Positions 15,909 to 26,032 of a stretch of 62,455 bases of DNA are shown in pieces. A program made the translations under genes and the position numbers. The notes under the pieces are model-generated. The model was not told the DNA's origin. It made no database searches and saw nothing but the letters and a program-made list of their open reading frames with translations. This DNA is from an uncultured Prevotellaceae bacterium. Lineage in GTDB: Bacteria; Bacteroidota; Bacteroidia; Bacteroidales; Bacteroidaceae. Position 1 is the stretch's first letter; each line of letters begins with the position of its first letter. The stretch lies in the NCBI GenBank assembly GCA_902774815.1, contig CACYJV010000019.1:1-62455 (forward strand). Reading direction: 5' to 3'.

Positions 15909-17711
15909 TTACATCCTCTCCGGCACCTCGATGCCGAGGAGGGCCATACCGTTCTTCAAGGTCTTGGCCACGTTGCGTGCGATGACTAGGCGGAGGGCCT
16001 TGGCATCGTCGCTTTCAGCATTCAGGATGCTGTAGTCATGGTAGAACTGGTTGAACTCCTTGGTCAGCTCGTAGCAATAGTTGGCGATGCCACTTGGGCT
16101 GTAGTCCTTGCCAGCCTGTTCGACGGCGGCGGGGAACTCGTTGAGTTTCTGGATGAGGGTCGTCTCCTTGGCGTTCGGTTGGGCATTGACCAGCGATGAC
16201 GGGGCTTCGTCTTGCGCCTTGCGCAGGATGGAGCGGATGCGGGCGTGGGTGTACTGAATGAAGGGGCCCGTGTTGCCGTTGAAGTCGATGGACTCCTCGG
16301 GATTGAACAGCATGTTCTTGCGGGCATCGACCTTCAGGATGAAGTACTTCAATGCTCCCATACCCACGATGCGGGCAATCTGCTGGCGTTCTTCCTCGCT
16401 GATGTTCTCCAGTTTGTTCACCTTGTCCTCGCTCATCTGGCGGGCATCGCTGATCATTGTTGCAACCAGGTCGTCGGCATCGACGACGGTACCTTCGCGG
16501 CTCTTCATCTTACCGTTGGGCAACTCCACCATGCCATAGGAGAAGTGCACCAACTCCTTGCCCCACTTGAAGCCAAGACGGTCGAGCAACAGCGAAAGCA
16601 CCTGGAAGTGATAATTCTGCTCGTTGCCAACGACATAGATCATTTTATCAATGGGGTAGTCTTCGAAACGCATCTGTGCGGTGCCGATGTCCTGCGTCAT
16701 GTAGACACTGGTGCCATCGGAACGCAACAGCAGCTTCTGATCGAGACCTGCGTCGGTGAGGTCGGCCCACACAGAACCGTCTTCCTTGCGGAAGAAGAGT
16801 CCTTTGGCCAGTCCTTCTTCCACCTTTTTCTTACCAACGAGATAGGTTTGCGATTCGTAGTAGATCTTGTCGAACGCCACGCCCAGCGCACGATAGGTCT
16901 CATCGAAACCCTCGTACACCCAGTCGTTCATCATCTTCCACAGCGAGCGTACCTCTTCGTCGCCCTGTTCCCAGCGAACCAGCATGTCGTGAGCCTCGCG
17001 GATGAGCGGAGCTTCCTGTTTGGCACGCTCCTCGTCCATGCCTGCGGCGACGAGCTCCTTCACTTCCTCACGATAATGCTTGTCGAAGAGCACGTAGTAA
17101 TCGCCGATGAGGTGATCTCCCTTCTTGCCCGATGAGGCAGGTGTCTCGCCGTTGCCCCACTTCTGCCATGCCAGCATGGATTTGCAGATGTGGATGCCGC
17201 GGTCGTTGACGATGTTTGTCTTCACGACGCGATAGCCATTGGCCTCCATAATCTTTGCCAGCGACCACCCCAGCAGGTTGTTGCGCACGTGACCCAGGTG
17301 GAGCGGCTTGTTGGTGTTCGGGCTGGAGTATTCAATCATGACCAGCGGGGCATCGCCATTGGCAGCTTCGCCCACACGTGGAGCCCTGTAGCCCCACAGA
17401 GGAGCCTTATCGATGTCGTCGAGCAGTTGCAGCCATGCCTTCGGTGCCACGACGAGGTTCAGGAATCCCTTCACGGCATTGCAGGCGCTGACGGCCTCGC
17501 AATGTTCAACGAGCCACTGGCCAATCTCCTGAGCTGTCTGTTCGGGACTCTTGCGCGCCATCTTCACAAATGGGAAGACAACAACGGTCAGATGTCCCTC
17601 GAACTCGGGACGCGTCTTCTGCAACTGCACCTGACTTTCGGCCACCTGCTGGCCGTACAATTCACTCACTGCGGCAACGACGCCGCTTACTATCTGTTGT
17701 TCAATGTTCAT
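15909..17711 (-). CDS. argS: Arginyl-tRNA synthetase
   Basis: A 600-residue class I aminoacyl-tRNA synthetase of normal length. It has the Arg-tRNA synthetase N-terminal (Add-1) region, the HIGH box as HLGH in SSPNTNKPLHLGHVRNN near residue 137, the KMSKS-type loop KMKSREGT near residue 402, and the C-terminal anticodon-binding (DALR) domain ending GIEVPERM. It charges tRNA-Arg in the cytoplasm and is essential. It has its own well-formed promoter at 17734-17764 and stands alone between the HTCS gene and the DUF559-RNase H gene. Confidence 0.97.
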   Translation of the reverse strand: MNIEQQIVSGVVAAVSELYGQQVAESQVQLQKTRPEFEGHLTVVVFPFVKMARKSPEQTAQEIGQWLVEHCEAVSACNAVKGFLNLVVAPKAWLQLLDDIDKAPLWGYRAPRVGEAANGDAPLVMIEYSSPNTNKPLHLGHVRNNLLGWSLAKIMEANGYRVVKTNIVNDRGIHICKSMLAWQKWGNGETPASSGKKGDHLIGDYYVLFDKHYREEVKELVAAGMDEERAKQEAPLIREAHDMLVRWEQGDEEVRSLWKMMNDWVYEGFDETYRALGVAFDKIYYESQTYLVGKKKVEEGLAKGLFFRKEDGSVWADLTDAGLDQKLLLRSDGTSVYMTQDIGTAQMRFEDYPIDKMIYVVGNEQNYHFQVLSLLLDRLGFKWGKELVHFSYGMVELPNGKMKSREGTVVDADDLVATMISDARQMSEDKVNKLENISEEERQQIARIVGMGALKYFILKVDARKNMLFNPEESIDFNGNTGPFIQYTHARIRSILRKAQDEAPSSLVNAQPNAKETTLIQKLNEFPAAVEQAGKDYSPSGIANYCYELTKEFNQFYHDYSILNAESDDAKALRLVIARNVAKTLKNGMALLGIEVPERM

Positions 17712-17733
17712 GTCTCTAAATGTTTTGCGAGTG

Positions 17734-17764
17734 CAAAGGTACGAATAAATGAGTGGAAAACAAA
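17734..17764 (-). promoter_or_regulatory. argS promoter, -33/-7 pair
   Basis: On the minus strand TTTG (17761-17764), 19 bp spacer, TACCTTTG (17734-17741). Both boxes and the spacing fit the Bacteroidetes sigma consensus. The start codon is about 23 bp downstream. Confidence 0.65.
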
Positions 17765-17789
17765 AAGATTCTACAGTTTTTGTTCTTTT

Positions 17790-20700
17790 CTACGACTTCT
17801 TATACTCGCGTGGCGTCATTCCGTAGAAGCGCTTGAAGATGGTGGCAAACGATGCCGAGTTGCTGAATCCGCAGGCGTACATCACCTCTGTGACGTTCAT
17901 GTCGGCCGTCGACAGCAGGTGGGCTGCCTGCTTGAGTCGTATGTTGCGGATGAAGTCGTGAGGCGTCTGGCCGGTGAGTTCTTTCATCTTGCGATGCAAG
18001 TGGACGCGGCTGATGCCGACCATTGAGGCTATCGTATCAACACTCAGGTCGCTGTTGGCAAGGTTTTCGTTGACCACCTTCATGATGCGCTGCATCAACT
18101 TTTCATCGGGCGACAGCATTTCAACGGCTTTCACCTGGCTTTCCAGCTGGTCGTTGCGACCATACTTCAGCTGTAGCATACGCCGTGAGTTGATGAGGTT
18201 GTCGATGGTCCGACGCAGGATGTCCATGTTGAAAGGCTTCACGATGTAGGCATCGACACCCGTCTCGAGACCCTGCAGTTTGTCCTCGTCGCGGTTCAGG
18301 GCGGTGATCATACAGATAGGGATGTGATTGGTCTGCGGGTTGGACTTCAGCGTGGCTGCTAGCGTATTGCCATCCATCACAGGCATCATAATGTCTGTGA
18401 GCACCAAGTCGGGCTGGTTCTTGAGCGTTTCTGAAAGTGCTTGTCGGCCGTTCTCGCAAGGAATGATGCTGTAGAGGGGACTCAGCTGTTCGGTGAGATA
18501 GTTCAGAATCTCGTCGTCGTCCTCGGCAATGACGATGGTAATCTGCTTCGGCGTGCCGAGTGGTACTTCTGATAGCTCATTTTCTGGCTGCTCGGCGTTA
18601 GGAAGGACTTCGGCATCCTCGGCTTGTTCGCCCCAGATTTGTGCGGCAGCTGTGTTGGGAGCCTCTGCCTCTTCGGGCATAATCTCTTCTGGAGTGAGGT
18701 GGTCCTTGCCCAATGGAATGCTGACGACGAACTCCACGCCAGTTTTGTTGTCGGCTCCGAAGCGTTGTGTGGCCTCGTCGCCATTCAAGTTTCGGGCTTC
18801 AATGGTTCCATGGTGCAGCGTGACGAGCGACTGTGTCAGGTCCAGGCCGATGCCTGTGCCGGTGTTGCTCGACGTGGCTGAATCCTGCGTCTGATAGAAA
18901 CGCTTGAAGATGTGCTGCATCTTGTCTTCAGGAATATTCTCGCCGTTGTCGCTGACTGCTATCACGGCCTGATTGCCCTTGCGTTCGATCTTCAGGAGAA
19001 TCATTCCACCCGAAGGCGTGAACTTGAAGGCGTTCGAGAGGATGTTTACAACCACCTTGTCGAACTGCCGACGGTCTATCCAGATGGGCAGCTGCTGGTC
19101 GTCGTGCTGGTAGACGAAGTTGATGCGCTTGGCCTGAGCCTGGTGTTGGAACAACGTGTAGAGGTCTTGTACGAAGGCGATGAGATCGGTTTCGGAGAAG
19201 TGCATCTGCATCATACCCTTGTCAATCTTTCGCAGGTCCATGAGCTGGTTGATGAGGCTTAGGATTCGCTCGGCATTTCGCTTGATGGTCTCATAGATGC
19301 CCAGCCGTCGTGGGTCGTCTTCCTGGGCGATGAGCGATAGCAACGGCGAGATGATGAGCGTCATAGGCGTGCGGATTTCATGGCTGATGTTCATGAAGAA
19401 CCGCACCTTGGCCTCGCTCATCTCCTCGGCATGGATGTGCTCCTGCAGGCGCAGGCGGGATTGCTCGCTGCTGCTGCGCTGGCGCAGGTATTGCCAGATG
19501 GCGAAGGCCACGAGCAGGGTATAGAGGCAGAAGGCCCACCACGTGCGGAACCATGGACTGTGGACCACGACGGTAAACGTACGGGGTTCAGTGAGCACGT
19601 TGTTGCGTTCGGCGCGTATGCTGAAGTGGTAGGTACCAGGCGAAAGGTGCGAGAATGTCAGGTCGTTCTTTCCTGGCGGCATCCTCACTGGTGCCTCGTT
19701 GTTGATGCTGTAGATGTAGCTGATGTGTTCAGGCGTGTCGAAGGTGAGCGTTGAGAGTTGAATGGTGAAGGTGTTGTCGCGATAGCTCAGGTCGAAGCGG
19801 TCGCTCGCGATGGCCGCCGTGTCGCATACCTGGTAGTGGCCGGAGCGCGTAGTCCTGCCTACCGACTGTTCGCCGAGTAGGAAATCGGTCAGTTTCACGC
19901 TGGCCTTCCACTCCTTAGGGGCTATCTTTGCAGGGTCGAACCAATTGATGCCGCCTACGCCACCGAAAACCATTGTGCCATTGGCTCCCACACACGAGGC
20001 GCCGACAGAAAACTCGTTCGACTGAAGGCCATCGTTGATGAAGTAATTCTCCACGCTGTTCGTCTTCGGGTCAAAGCAACAAAGCCCGTGGTAGGATGAG
20101 AGCCAGAGGCGTCCACGCAAGTCAATCTCCATAGAGGCCACGCCACGGCTGATTTGTTCGCCGTTTACCGTATAGGGTTCCAAGTGATGAGCCAGCAGAT
20201 CGAAACAGAACAGGCTGTCGTTAGTGGTAAACAACAGGCGGCCGCCAAACTCCTTGGTTGTGAAGATAGGTGTTCCGTACATCAGGCAGTTCTCGCCAAA
20301 GGCGTTGGTCCAGCTTTCGCGTTCAATGTCGAAGCAGCACAGGCCCATGGTCGTAGCCAGATAGAGTCGCTGCCCGTCGGGCGAGAGCGACATCTGCGAG
20401 ATGTAATCGTTGATCAGGCTGTTCACCTGTCTTTTCTCCGCAGCCTCTGGCCTCGTGGTGTACACCTTCATGGAACCATCGGGCAAGATGCGCAGCAGTC
20501 CGTTGCCCATTGTAGCGAGCCAAAGGCTGCCCTTTGCGTCGCTAACGATGCCGAATACGCTCACCATCTCACCCATTTGCGCCACCAAAGGCATGCGTTG
20601 CTGATGGTAACTACCCTGTTGATCTAGCCAACCGCATCCCTCGTGGTAGCTACCCACCCAGATGCGCCCCTGGCGGTCTTCGCACAGCGAGATAATAGTA

Positions 20701-21959
20701 GCTGGAACGGGGTCGATGTAGTGACGCACCAATGTAAACGACGGCGAAAGTTGGTAGAGTCCATCCTTGTCGGTACCCACCCATACGTAACCGCGCGAGT
20801 CAATGAGCGTGCTGGTCACGCATGCCTGACCGATGATGTTGTCTTTGCCCAGGCGGAATCCCATGTAGGAGAACCCTCCTTGGCTGGCAGGTTGCATGTA
20901 GATGCCTTTTTGGAGCATGCCCAGCCACAGGTTGCCACTGTTGTCTTCGGTGATGGACATCACCTTTGCTTGTGCCAGGTCGACCATGTTGCTATAGTAG
21001 GGGTTCTTCACCACAGCTCCTGTCTTAGGGTAGTAAATGGCGAGTCCGCCACCGTCGTATCCGATTACGATATCGCCTTTCTTGTTGCAGTAGATGGCCG
21101 ACACGAAGCGATTATTGAATGTTCCGTCGATGGGTGTGACCTTATTGCCGTCCAGACGAATGACGCCCTGACGCAGTGTGCCTATATAAATGCGCCCCTG
21201 GCGGTCCATGCATATACGGCGAACCGACGAGCGCAAGGGATCGTCTTGCAGGTAGCGGGCCACTATCTTTCCCTCGCTGCCCTTGCCTTTCGCTGCCGTG
21301 TTGGTGCCTTTCTGTGCAGCAGGCTGCCACACCAGCACCCCCATTCGGTCGGTGACAATCCAAACACGTCCCTTGGCATCCTCAGCCATGTCGTGAACGG
21401 TGCCCAACTGAGCCAGCACACCACCTACCTGATGGGCCTCGCTCGCTAGCTGAGCCTTGCCGTTCGACCCTTGAGCCTTGTTGCCAGAGGCCGATGAAGT
21501 GGTCTGGCGCAGGATGCCATGTCCAGAGGTACCCACAAGCATCTCGCCGTTGCTGCGCTCCAGAAAGCACTCCACGTAGCAGGGTACCTCCCGTCCATCC
21601 AAATCGTAAAGATGTACATCTGCAAAGCCGCCGCCATCGAAGGTCTGCACGGCATCGAACATGCCGAAATACATTTGGCCCTGACGGTTTTGTGCCAGAC
21701 AGTTCACGTAGTTGCTGCGCAGTCCGCTGCCATTCTCCTTACTGAAGATTCGGAACTGATAGCCGTCGTAACGGAAAAGACCGTTGCGCGTGGCACCCCA
21801 CAACAGACCGTCGTGGTCAACGAACACCTCGTTGACGAAACTACTGGGCAGCTGATTGTCCACATCGTACAAACGCCCCATCTGACCCCACGACTGCAGT
21901 CCGCAGAGCAGCGGTAGCAGTACGGTGAGAAGTTGCTTTTTTGTCATGTTTCTTGTCAA
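17790..21959 (-). CDS. Hybrid two-component system (HTCS) sensor/regulator
   Basis: A 1389-residue one-protein phosphorelay. After a signal peptide come periplasmic beta-propeller (Reg_prop) repeats to about residue 690, a Y_Y_Y domain (LSPGTYHFSIRAERNN), a membrane helix near 808-828 (WWAFCLYTLLVAFAIWQYL), a HisKA domain with NISHEIRTPMT (His near 861), an ATPase domain (NTGTGIGLDLTQS), a receiver domain (phospho-Asp near 1187 in LVLTDIMMPVMDG) and an AraC-type DNA-binding end. Such proteins sense an oligosaccharide in the periplasm and switch on a PUL. It is divergent from the two GH43 genes, so those and the nearby SusC/SusD and GH10 genes are likely targets. MTKKQ at 21947 is an alternative start. 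Confidence 0.93.
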   Translation of the reverse strand: MTRNMTKKQLLTVLLPLLCGLQSWGQMGRLYDVDNQLPSSFVNEVFVDHDGLLWGATRNGLFRYDGYQFRIFSKENGSGLRSNYVNCLAQNRQGQMYFGMFDAVQTFDGGGFADVHLYDLDGREVPCYVECFLERSNGEMLVGTSGHGILRQTTSSASGNKAQGSNGKAQLASEAHQVGGVLAQLGTVHDMAEDAKGRVWIVTDRMGVLVWQPAAQKGTNTAAKGKGSEGKIVARYLQDDPLRSSVRRICMDRQGRIYIGTLRQGVIRLDGNKVTPIDGTFNNRFVSAIYCNKKGDIVIGYDGGGLAIYYPKTGAVVKNPYYSNMVDLAQAKVMSITEDNSGNLWLGMLQKGIYMQPASQGGFSYMGFRLGKDNIIGQACVTSTLIDSRGYVWVGTDKDGLYQLSPSFTLVRHYIDPVPATIISLCEDRQGRIWVGSYHEGCGWLDQQGSYHQQRMPLVAQMGEMVSVFGIVSDAKGSLWLATMGNGLLRILPDGSMKVYTTRPEAAEKRQVNSLINDYISQMSLSPDGQRLYLATTMGLCCFDIERESWTNAFGENCLMYGTPIFTTKEFGGRLLFTTNDSLFCFDLLAHHLEPYTVNGEQISRGVASMEIDLRGRLWLSSYHGLCCFDPKTNSVENYFINDGLQSNEFSVGASCVGANGTMVFGGVGGINWFDPAKIAPKEWKASVKLTDFLLGEQSVGRTTRSGHYQVCDTAAIASDRFDLSYRDNTFTIQLSTLTFDTPEHISYIYSINNEAPVRMPPGKNDLTFSHLSPGTYHFSIRAERNNVLTEPRTFTVVVHSPWFRTWWAFCLYTLLVAFAIWQYLRQRSSSEQSRLRLQEHIHAEEMSEAKVRFFMNISHEIRTPMTLIISPLLSLIAQEDDPRRLGIYETIKRNAERILSLINQLMDLRKIDKGMMQMHFSETDLIAFVQDLYTLFQHQAQAKRINFVYQHDDQQLPIWIDRRQFDKVVVNILSNAFKFTPSGGMILLKIERKGNQAVIAVSDNGENIPEDKMQHIFKRFYQTQDSATSSNTGTGIGLDLTQSLVTLHHGTIEARNLNGDEATQRFGADNKTGVEFVVSIPLGKDHLTPEEIMPEEAEAPNTAAAQIWGEQAEDAEVLPNAEQPENELSEVPLGTPKQITIVIAEDDDEILNYLTEQLSPLYSIIPCENGRQALSETLKNQPDLVLTDIMMPVMDGNTLAATLKSNPQTNHIPICMITALNRDEDKLQGLETGVDAYIVKPFNMDILRRTIDNLINSRRMLQLKYGRNDQLESQVKAVEMLSPDEKLMQRIMKVVNENLANSDLSVDTIASMVGISRVHLHRKMKELTGQTPHDFIRNIRLKQAAHLLSTADMNVTEVMYACGFSNSASFATIFKRFYGMTPREYKKS

Positions 21960-21990
21960 AACGTTTATAGTTCTTTGTTACTTTACGTTG

Positions 21991-22022
21991 CAAAGGTAAC
22001 ATTTTTTGCGAAATGTACCAAA
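21991..22022 (-). promoter_or_regulatory. HTCS promoter, -33/-7 pair
   Basis: On the minus strand TTTG (22019-22022), 20 bp spacer, TACCTTTG (21991-21998), 31 bp upstream of the HTCS start. Confidence 0.6.
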
Positions 22023-22084
22023 TAGATGTTACAACAATAAAAAACTCTGTAACAAAAAATACTTAGTGTTTGGCGTTTTCTTTG

Positions 22085-22092
22085 TATCTTTG
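22085..22092 (+). promoter_or_regulatory. -7 element for the GH43 pair
   Basis: TATCTTTG fits TAnnTTTG, 68 bp upstream of the first GH43 gene. A TTTG at 22069-22072 is closer than normal (12 bp spacer), as might be expected at an activator-dependent promoter. Confidence 0.45.
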
Positions 22093-22160
22093 CACTTGGG
22101 TTGGTAGTTTCCAATTATTGAGTTTTCGGCCATTCCCAATTCTTACTATTACTCCAGCGT

Positions 22161-24290
22161 ATGAAAAAGCGAGCATTTTCTTTTCTGCTGCTTGGGGCGA
22201 TGTTCCTGACAGCTGCTGCACAAAATCCCATCATCAGTCGCCAATTCACGGCTGATCCGACAGCCCGAGTGTTCAATGGGAGAATTTATCTCTATCCGTC
22301 GCACGACGTCAACCCTCCTGTGTCAGCCCAGTCGACCAACAAGGGCGGTCGCGACCTGAACGAGTGGTTCTGTATGGAAGATTACCACGTCTATTCATCG
22401 GACAATCTGACCGATTGGACGGACCATGGCATGATTATCACGCAGAACGAAGTTCCTTGGGTGCGGCCCGATTCCTATGCCATGTGGGCACCCGACTGCG
22501 TCTATAAAGCCACGCGCAACGCCGATGGTTCGCTGGGGGAAGGGCGCTACTACTTCTACTTCCCTGCCGCACCGCGCGAGGGCCTTGGCTTTGGCTTCGG
22601 CATCGGCGTGGCTACGTCCGACAGCCCCACTGGTCCCTTCGTCTGCGAGCCCGAACCCATGAAGGGTGTTGGCGGCATCGACCCCTGTGTATTCATCGAC
22701 GACGATCAGCAAGCTTACATCTACTGGTCGGGAATGGGCATCCGTGGCGCACGACTGAAGGAGAATATGAAGGAAATAGACCCCGCCTTCTTCACAGTCA
22801 TGACGCCTCCCCAGAGGCCGAATGCCGGTGAGGGAAAGCCGGAGGCTGCTCCCGACAAGGCCAACCGTCCGCCTATGCGTGTCGGGGGACAGGCTATGGA
22901 GGGACTTCCCGATGGTTTCAAGGAGGGACCCTTCGTGTTCAAGCGTGGCCAACACTACTACCTGACGTTCCCTTGGGTGCGCAACGAGGGAGACACCGAG
23001 ACGTTGGCCTATTCCATGAGCGACAATCCGCTGGGACCTTGGACATTCAAGGGAATTATCATGGCCGAACACGAAAACGGTTGCTGGACCAATCACCATA
23101 GCATCGTGGAATTCAAAGGACACTGGTACCTGTTCTATCATCGCAATGACTACTCGCCCAAGAACGACAAGCGCCGCTCTACGCGTATAGAACCACTCAG
23201 TTTCAATGCCGACGGAACTATTCAGGAGGTCCATCCGACCATGCGCGGTGCGGGCATCAACGAGGCAACGGAGCAACTGCAGGTCGACCGCTACTCGGCA
23301 GCCAGCAATGGCGTGACCACACAATATGTCGACACCCTGAATCCCACGCAGGGCTGGAGTGCCACGCTGCCAGGCAAGGGCAGTTGGCTGCGCTACGACG
23401 GCATTAACTTCGGCTGTCTTGAAGAGAATGCCTATGTGGTAGCCAACGTAAAGGCTGACGCCAATACTGAGTTGTGCCTGCGCCAGGCCACCGACAAGCG
23501 CGGCGGTAAAGGCAAGGTGTTGGCACGCTTGAAAATCGTGGTACAGAGCGAGGCAGGGCCCTTCCGTCGCGACCTGCGAGGCAGATGGCTGACGCTGGCT
23601 GTTCCCCTCGAAAGCATTCCAAAGGGACAGGGTGACCTTGTCGTAACTTGCGAAGGAGCCAATGTAAGCGTTGACTGGGTGCAGTTCAAGAACCGCCCAC
23701 ACTACTTCTCGCCCGCCACGTCGGCTGCTGCACAGCCCGACTCCAATGGGTTCATACGGCGTTGGATGCTCCTGGAACCCATCCTGAAACCCATTCGAAG
23801 CAATACTGTCTTCACCGACAGCTATCTGCACGACCATCTTGGGCGCACCTACTTCCCGCAGCAACAGACCATCCTGCCAAAGAATGGACAGAAGGTAAAG
23901 GCAGAGGGACAGACACTGACGTGGCATGCACTCGAAAGCCAGACATTCAACGTACGACTCTTCCGCTTCGCCGACTGCCTGCAGAAACCCACCTATGGCG
24001 TGCTATTCTGTATGGTGACTGTTATTGATTGCCCGGAAGACATGACCGACGTGCGACTGGCGGCGGGCTCCAATGGTGCATCACGCTGGTGGCTAAACGG
24101 CGAGGAGGTGCTTCTGCTCTCAGGCGATCGCCGAATGGTTGAGGACGATGCCATGTCGCCACGCATCACGCTCCATCGTGGGCGCAACGTGCTGCGCGGA
24201 ATGCTTATCAATGGACCTGGTCTGAGCGACTTCTGTGTGCGCTTCATCGACGGGCAAGGCCGTCCCGTGACAAACTTCCAAATCCCTTAA
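22161..24290 (+). CDS. GH43 beta-xylosidase/arabinofuranosidase-like enzyme with CBM6
   Basis: A 709-residue secreted protein (signal peptide to about residue 20). The five-bladed GH43 domain (about 25-370) carries the three acidic catalytic residues: D32 in TADPTAR, an Asp near 174 in GGIDPCVF and a Glu near 255 in GFKEGPFVF. A CBM6-like module follows (about 375-515, ending VDWVQFKNRP), then a C-terminal beta domain of about 160 residues that I cannot name. Likely substrates are xylo- or arabinoxylo-oligosaccharides. Between the second and third catalytic residues lies an unusual Pro-rich segment (TPPQRPNAGEGKPEAAPDKA). It is first in an operon with the next GH43 gene and divergent from the HTCS gene. 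Confidence 0.88.
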   Translation: MKKRAFSFLLLGAMFLTAAAQNPIISRQFTADPTARVFNGRIYLYPSHDVNPPVSAQSTNKGGRDLNEWFCMEDYHVYSSDNLTDWTDHGMIITQNEVPWVRPDSYAMWAPDCVYKATRNADGSLGEGRYYFYFPAAPREGLGFGFGIGVATSDSPTGPFVCEPEPMKGVGGIDPCVFIDDDQQAYIYWSGMGIRGARLKENMKEIDPAFFTVMTPPQRPNAGEGKPEAAPDKANRPPMRVGGQAMEGLPDGFKEGPFVFKRGQHYYLTFPWVRNEGDTETLAYSMSDNPLGPWTFKGIIMAEHENGCWTNHHSIVEFKGHWYLFYHRNDYSPKNDKRRSTRIEPLSFNADGTIQEVHPTMRGAGINEATEQLQVDRYSAASNGVTTQYVDTLNPTQGWSATLPGKGSWLRYDGINFGCLEENAYVVANVKADANTELCLRQATDKRGGKGKVLARLKIVVQSEAGPFRRDLRGRWLTLAVPLESIPKGQGDLVVTCEGANVSVDWVQFKNRPHYFSPATSAAAQPDSNGFIRRWMLLEPILKPIRSNTVFTDSYLHDHLGRTYFPQQQTILPKNGQKVKAEGQTLTWHALESQTFNVRLFRFADCLQKPTYGVLFCMVTVIDCPEDMTDVRLAAGSNGASRWWLNGEEVLLLSGDRRMVEDDAMSPRITLHRGRNVLRGMLINGPGLSDFCVRFIDGQGRPVTNFQIP

Positions 24291-24297
24291 CACTCCA

Positions 24298-24350
24298 TCA
24301 TCACCCAACGCCAACATCCATCACTCAACACCCATCATCTATCACCCAAC
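24298..24350 (+). repeat. CATCACCCAAC low-complexity spacer
   Basis: About eight imperfect units of the type CATCACCCAAC/CATCACTCAAC fill the gap between the two GH43 genes. The complementary form (GGGTGTTGGGTG) fills 38124-38199 and appears in frame inside ribD (36345-36405). Confidence 0.65.
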
Positions 24351-25805
24351 ATGAATAAACTCCATCAATATTTCGTCGTTGTAGCACTGTCGTTAAGCTG
24401 CAACATCGCACAGGCACAAATAGGACAACCTTATATCCACGATCCGTCGACTCTGGCAGAATGCGACGGCAAGTACTATACTTTCGGAACCGGTGGCGGT
24501 GGACTCATCTCTGATGACGGCTGGTCATGGCACTCGGGTGCCGACCGACCTGGTGGAGGTGCAGCTCCCGACGTCATGCGCATTGGTGATCGTTATCTCG
24601 TTATCTATGGCGCCACAGGCGGCGGCCTCGGTGGTGGTCACAATGGTCGTATCCTTACTATGTGGAACAAAACACTTGACCCCAAGTCACCAGACTTTGC
24701 TTGGACCAAAGCCATAGAAGTGTGCTCGTCAGACGGCATGGAGGACAACGATGCCATTGACCCGTCGCTACTGCTCGACCCCACGACAGGACGTCTTTGG
24801 GCTACCTATGGGACCTATTTCGGTACCATTCGCCTCATCGAGTTGGATCCTGCCACCGGTGAACGTGTTAGTGGTAACAAGGAACAGGACATCGCTATTG
24901 ACTGCGAGGCCACTGATCTGATCTGGCGCGACGGCTGGTATTATCTCTTGGGCACCCATGGCACCTGTTGCGATGGTGTGAACTCCACTTACAACATCGT
25001 CGTCGGACGCTCTCGCTCGGTGCAAGGACCTTATCTGGACAATGTCGGCCGCGACATGTTCCACGGTGGCGGGCGTATGGTCATAGCAGCTGGCGACCGC
25101 GTCTGCGGTCCTGGCCACTTCGGGCGTACCATTATCGATGAAGGTGTGGAGGTGATGTCGTGCCATTACGAGGCCGACTTCAACCAAAGCGGCCGTTCAG
25201 TGCTTGGCATCCGTCCACTGTTGTGGCGCAATGGTTGGCCAGTGGCAGGCAATCGTTTCCGCGGAGGCAATTTCGCCATCACTTCCGAGCGTCGAGGCTA
25301 CTCGCTTGAACTGGCAGTCGACTTCGTGCGTATACAACAGGAACGTGAATCCTTCTGGAGAATCGACGTCACCAAACCAGTAGTGGCCCTGCCTGAACAG
25401 AAATTGGCTGATGTTGCCGGCACATGGCCTGCCGGTGCCATTGCTGTACGTGCTGGCGACTACATGTTCCGTCCGCATCAGCGTTGGACCATCACACCAC
25501 GTCCCGATGGTGGTGGCTATCTCGGCAATTGCTATTTCAGCATTACCATCAGTGGCACGGACCGTGCGCTCGCAGCTACTGCCAACCTTGAGCTGACCAC
25601 GCAGCCGCAGTTCACCGGCGACGACAGCCAGCTGTGGCGTATAGAGCAACTCACTGACGGCACTTATCGCATCATGCCGAAAGCCATTCCAGGGCAAGAA
25701 GGCATCAACACGCGATACTGCATCTATTCGGCAGGCGACAGCACGCCGACCTTGGCACCCTATGATTTCGCCTCCGACAACTCGAAGTGGAACTTCTACG
25801 ACTGA
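24351..25805 (+). CDS. GH43 arabinanase-like enzyme with C-terminal carbohydrate-binding module
   Basis: A 484-residue secreted protein (signal to about residue 22, IAQAQ). The GH43 domain shows D31 in YIHDPSTL, an Asp near 135 in NDAIDPSLLLD and a Glu near 185 in IDCEATDLIW, the pattern of endo-arabinanase-like GH43 enzymes. After residue about 340 comes a lectin-like region (QRWTITPRPDGGGYLGNCYF) resembling a beta-trefoil or extended RICIN-type module. The expected role is release of arabinose side chains or arabinan cleavage. It follows the first GH43 gene across a 60-bp repeat spacer and ends at a strong terminator (25848-25876). Confidence 0.85.
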   Translation: MNKLHQYFVVVALSLSCNIAQAQIGQPYIHDPSTLAECDGKYYTFGTGGGGLISDDGWSWHSGADRPGGGAAPDVMRIGDRYLVIYGATGGGLGGGHNGRILTMWNKTLDPKSPDFAWTKAIEVCSSDGMEDNDAIDPSLLLDPTTGRLWATYGTYFGTIRLIELDPATGERVSGNKEQDIAIDCEATDLIWRDGWYYLLGTHGTCCDGVNSTYNIVVGRSRSVQGPYLDNVGRDMFHGGGRMVIAAGDRVCGPGHFGRTIIDEGVEVMSCHYEADFNQSGRSVLGIRPLLWRNGWPVAGNRFRGGNFAITSERRGYSLELAVDFVRIQQERESFWRIDVTKPVVALPEQKLADVAGTWPAGAIAVRAGDYMFRPHQRWTITPRPDGGGYLGNCYFSITISGTDRALAATANLELTTQPQFTGDDSQLWRIEQLTDGTYRIMPKAIPGQEGINTRYCIYSAGDSTPTLAPYDFASDNSKWNFYD

Positions 25806-25847
25806 TCTATACGAAGTGTTTTTCCTCTGATTGACATGTCAACTCAC

Positions 25848-25876
25848 AGCCCAGGGCAACGCCTTGGGCTTTTTTT
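25848..25876 (+). terminator. Rho-independent terminator after the GH43 operon
   Basis: AGCCCAGGGC-AAC-GCCTTGGGCT, one G-T pair, followed by seven T. This is the clearest intrinsic terminator in the window. Beyond it, to 26032, are only repeat fragments (family B remnant near 25960-25990, family C at 25998-26030). Confidence 0.85.
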
Positions 25877-26032
25877 GGGGGGCAGTGATAATTGTATTGG
25901 TATAGATCAAGGCGAAACATAGCAGTTAAGGATGAACTCTCAAAATGTTTTGCCCTTGAGCGACCTAGTGGGCCGAGCGGAATGTTTTGTGTATGGGTAG
26001 CCCCCCTCCCCTTTGGGGGAGGTCTAGGGCTC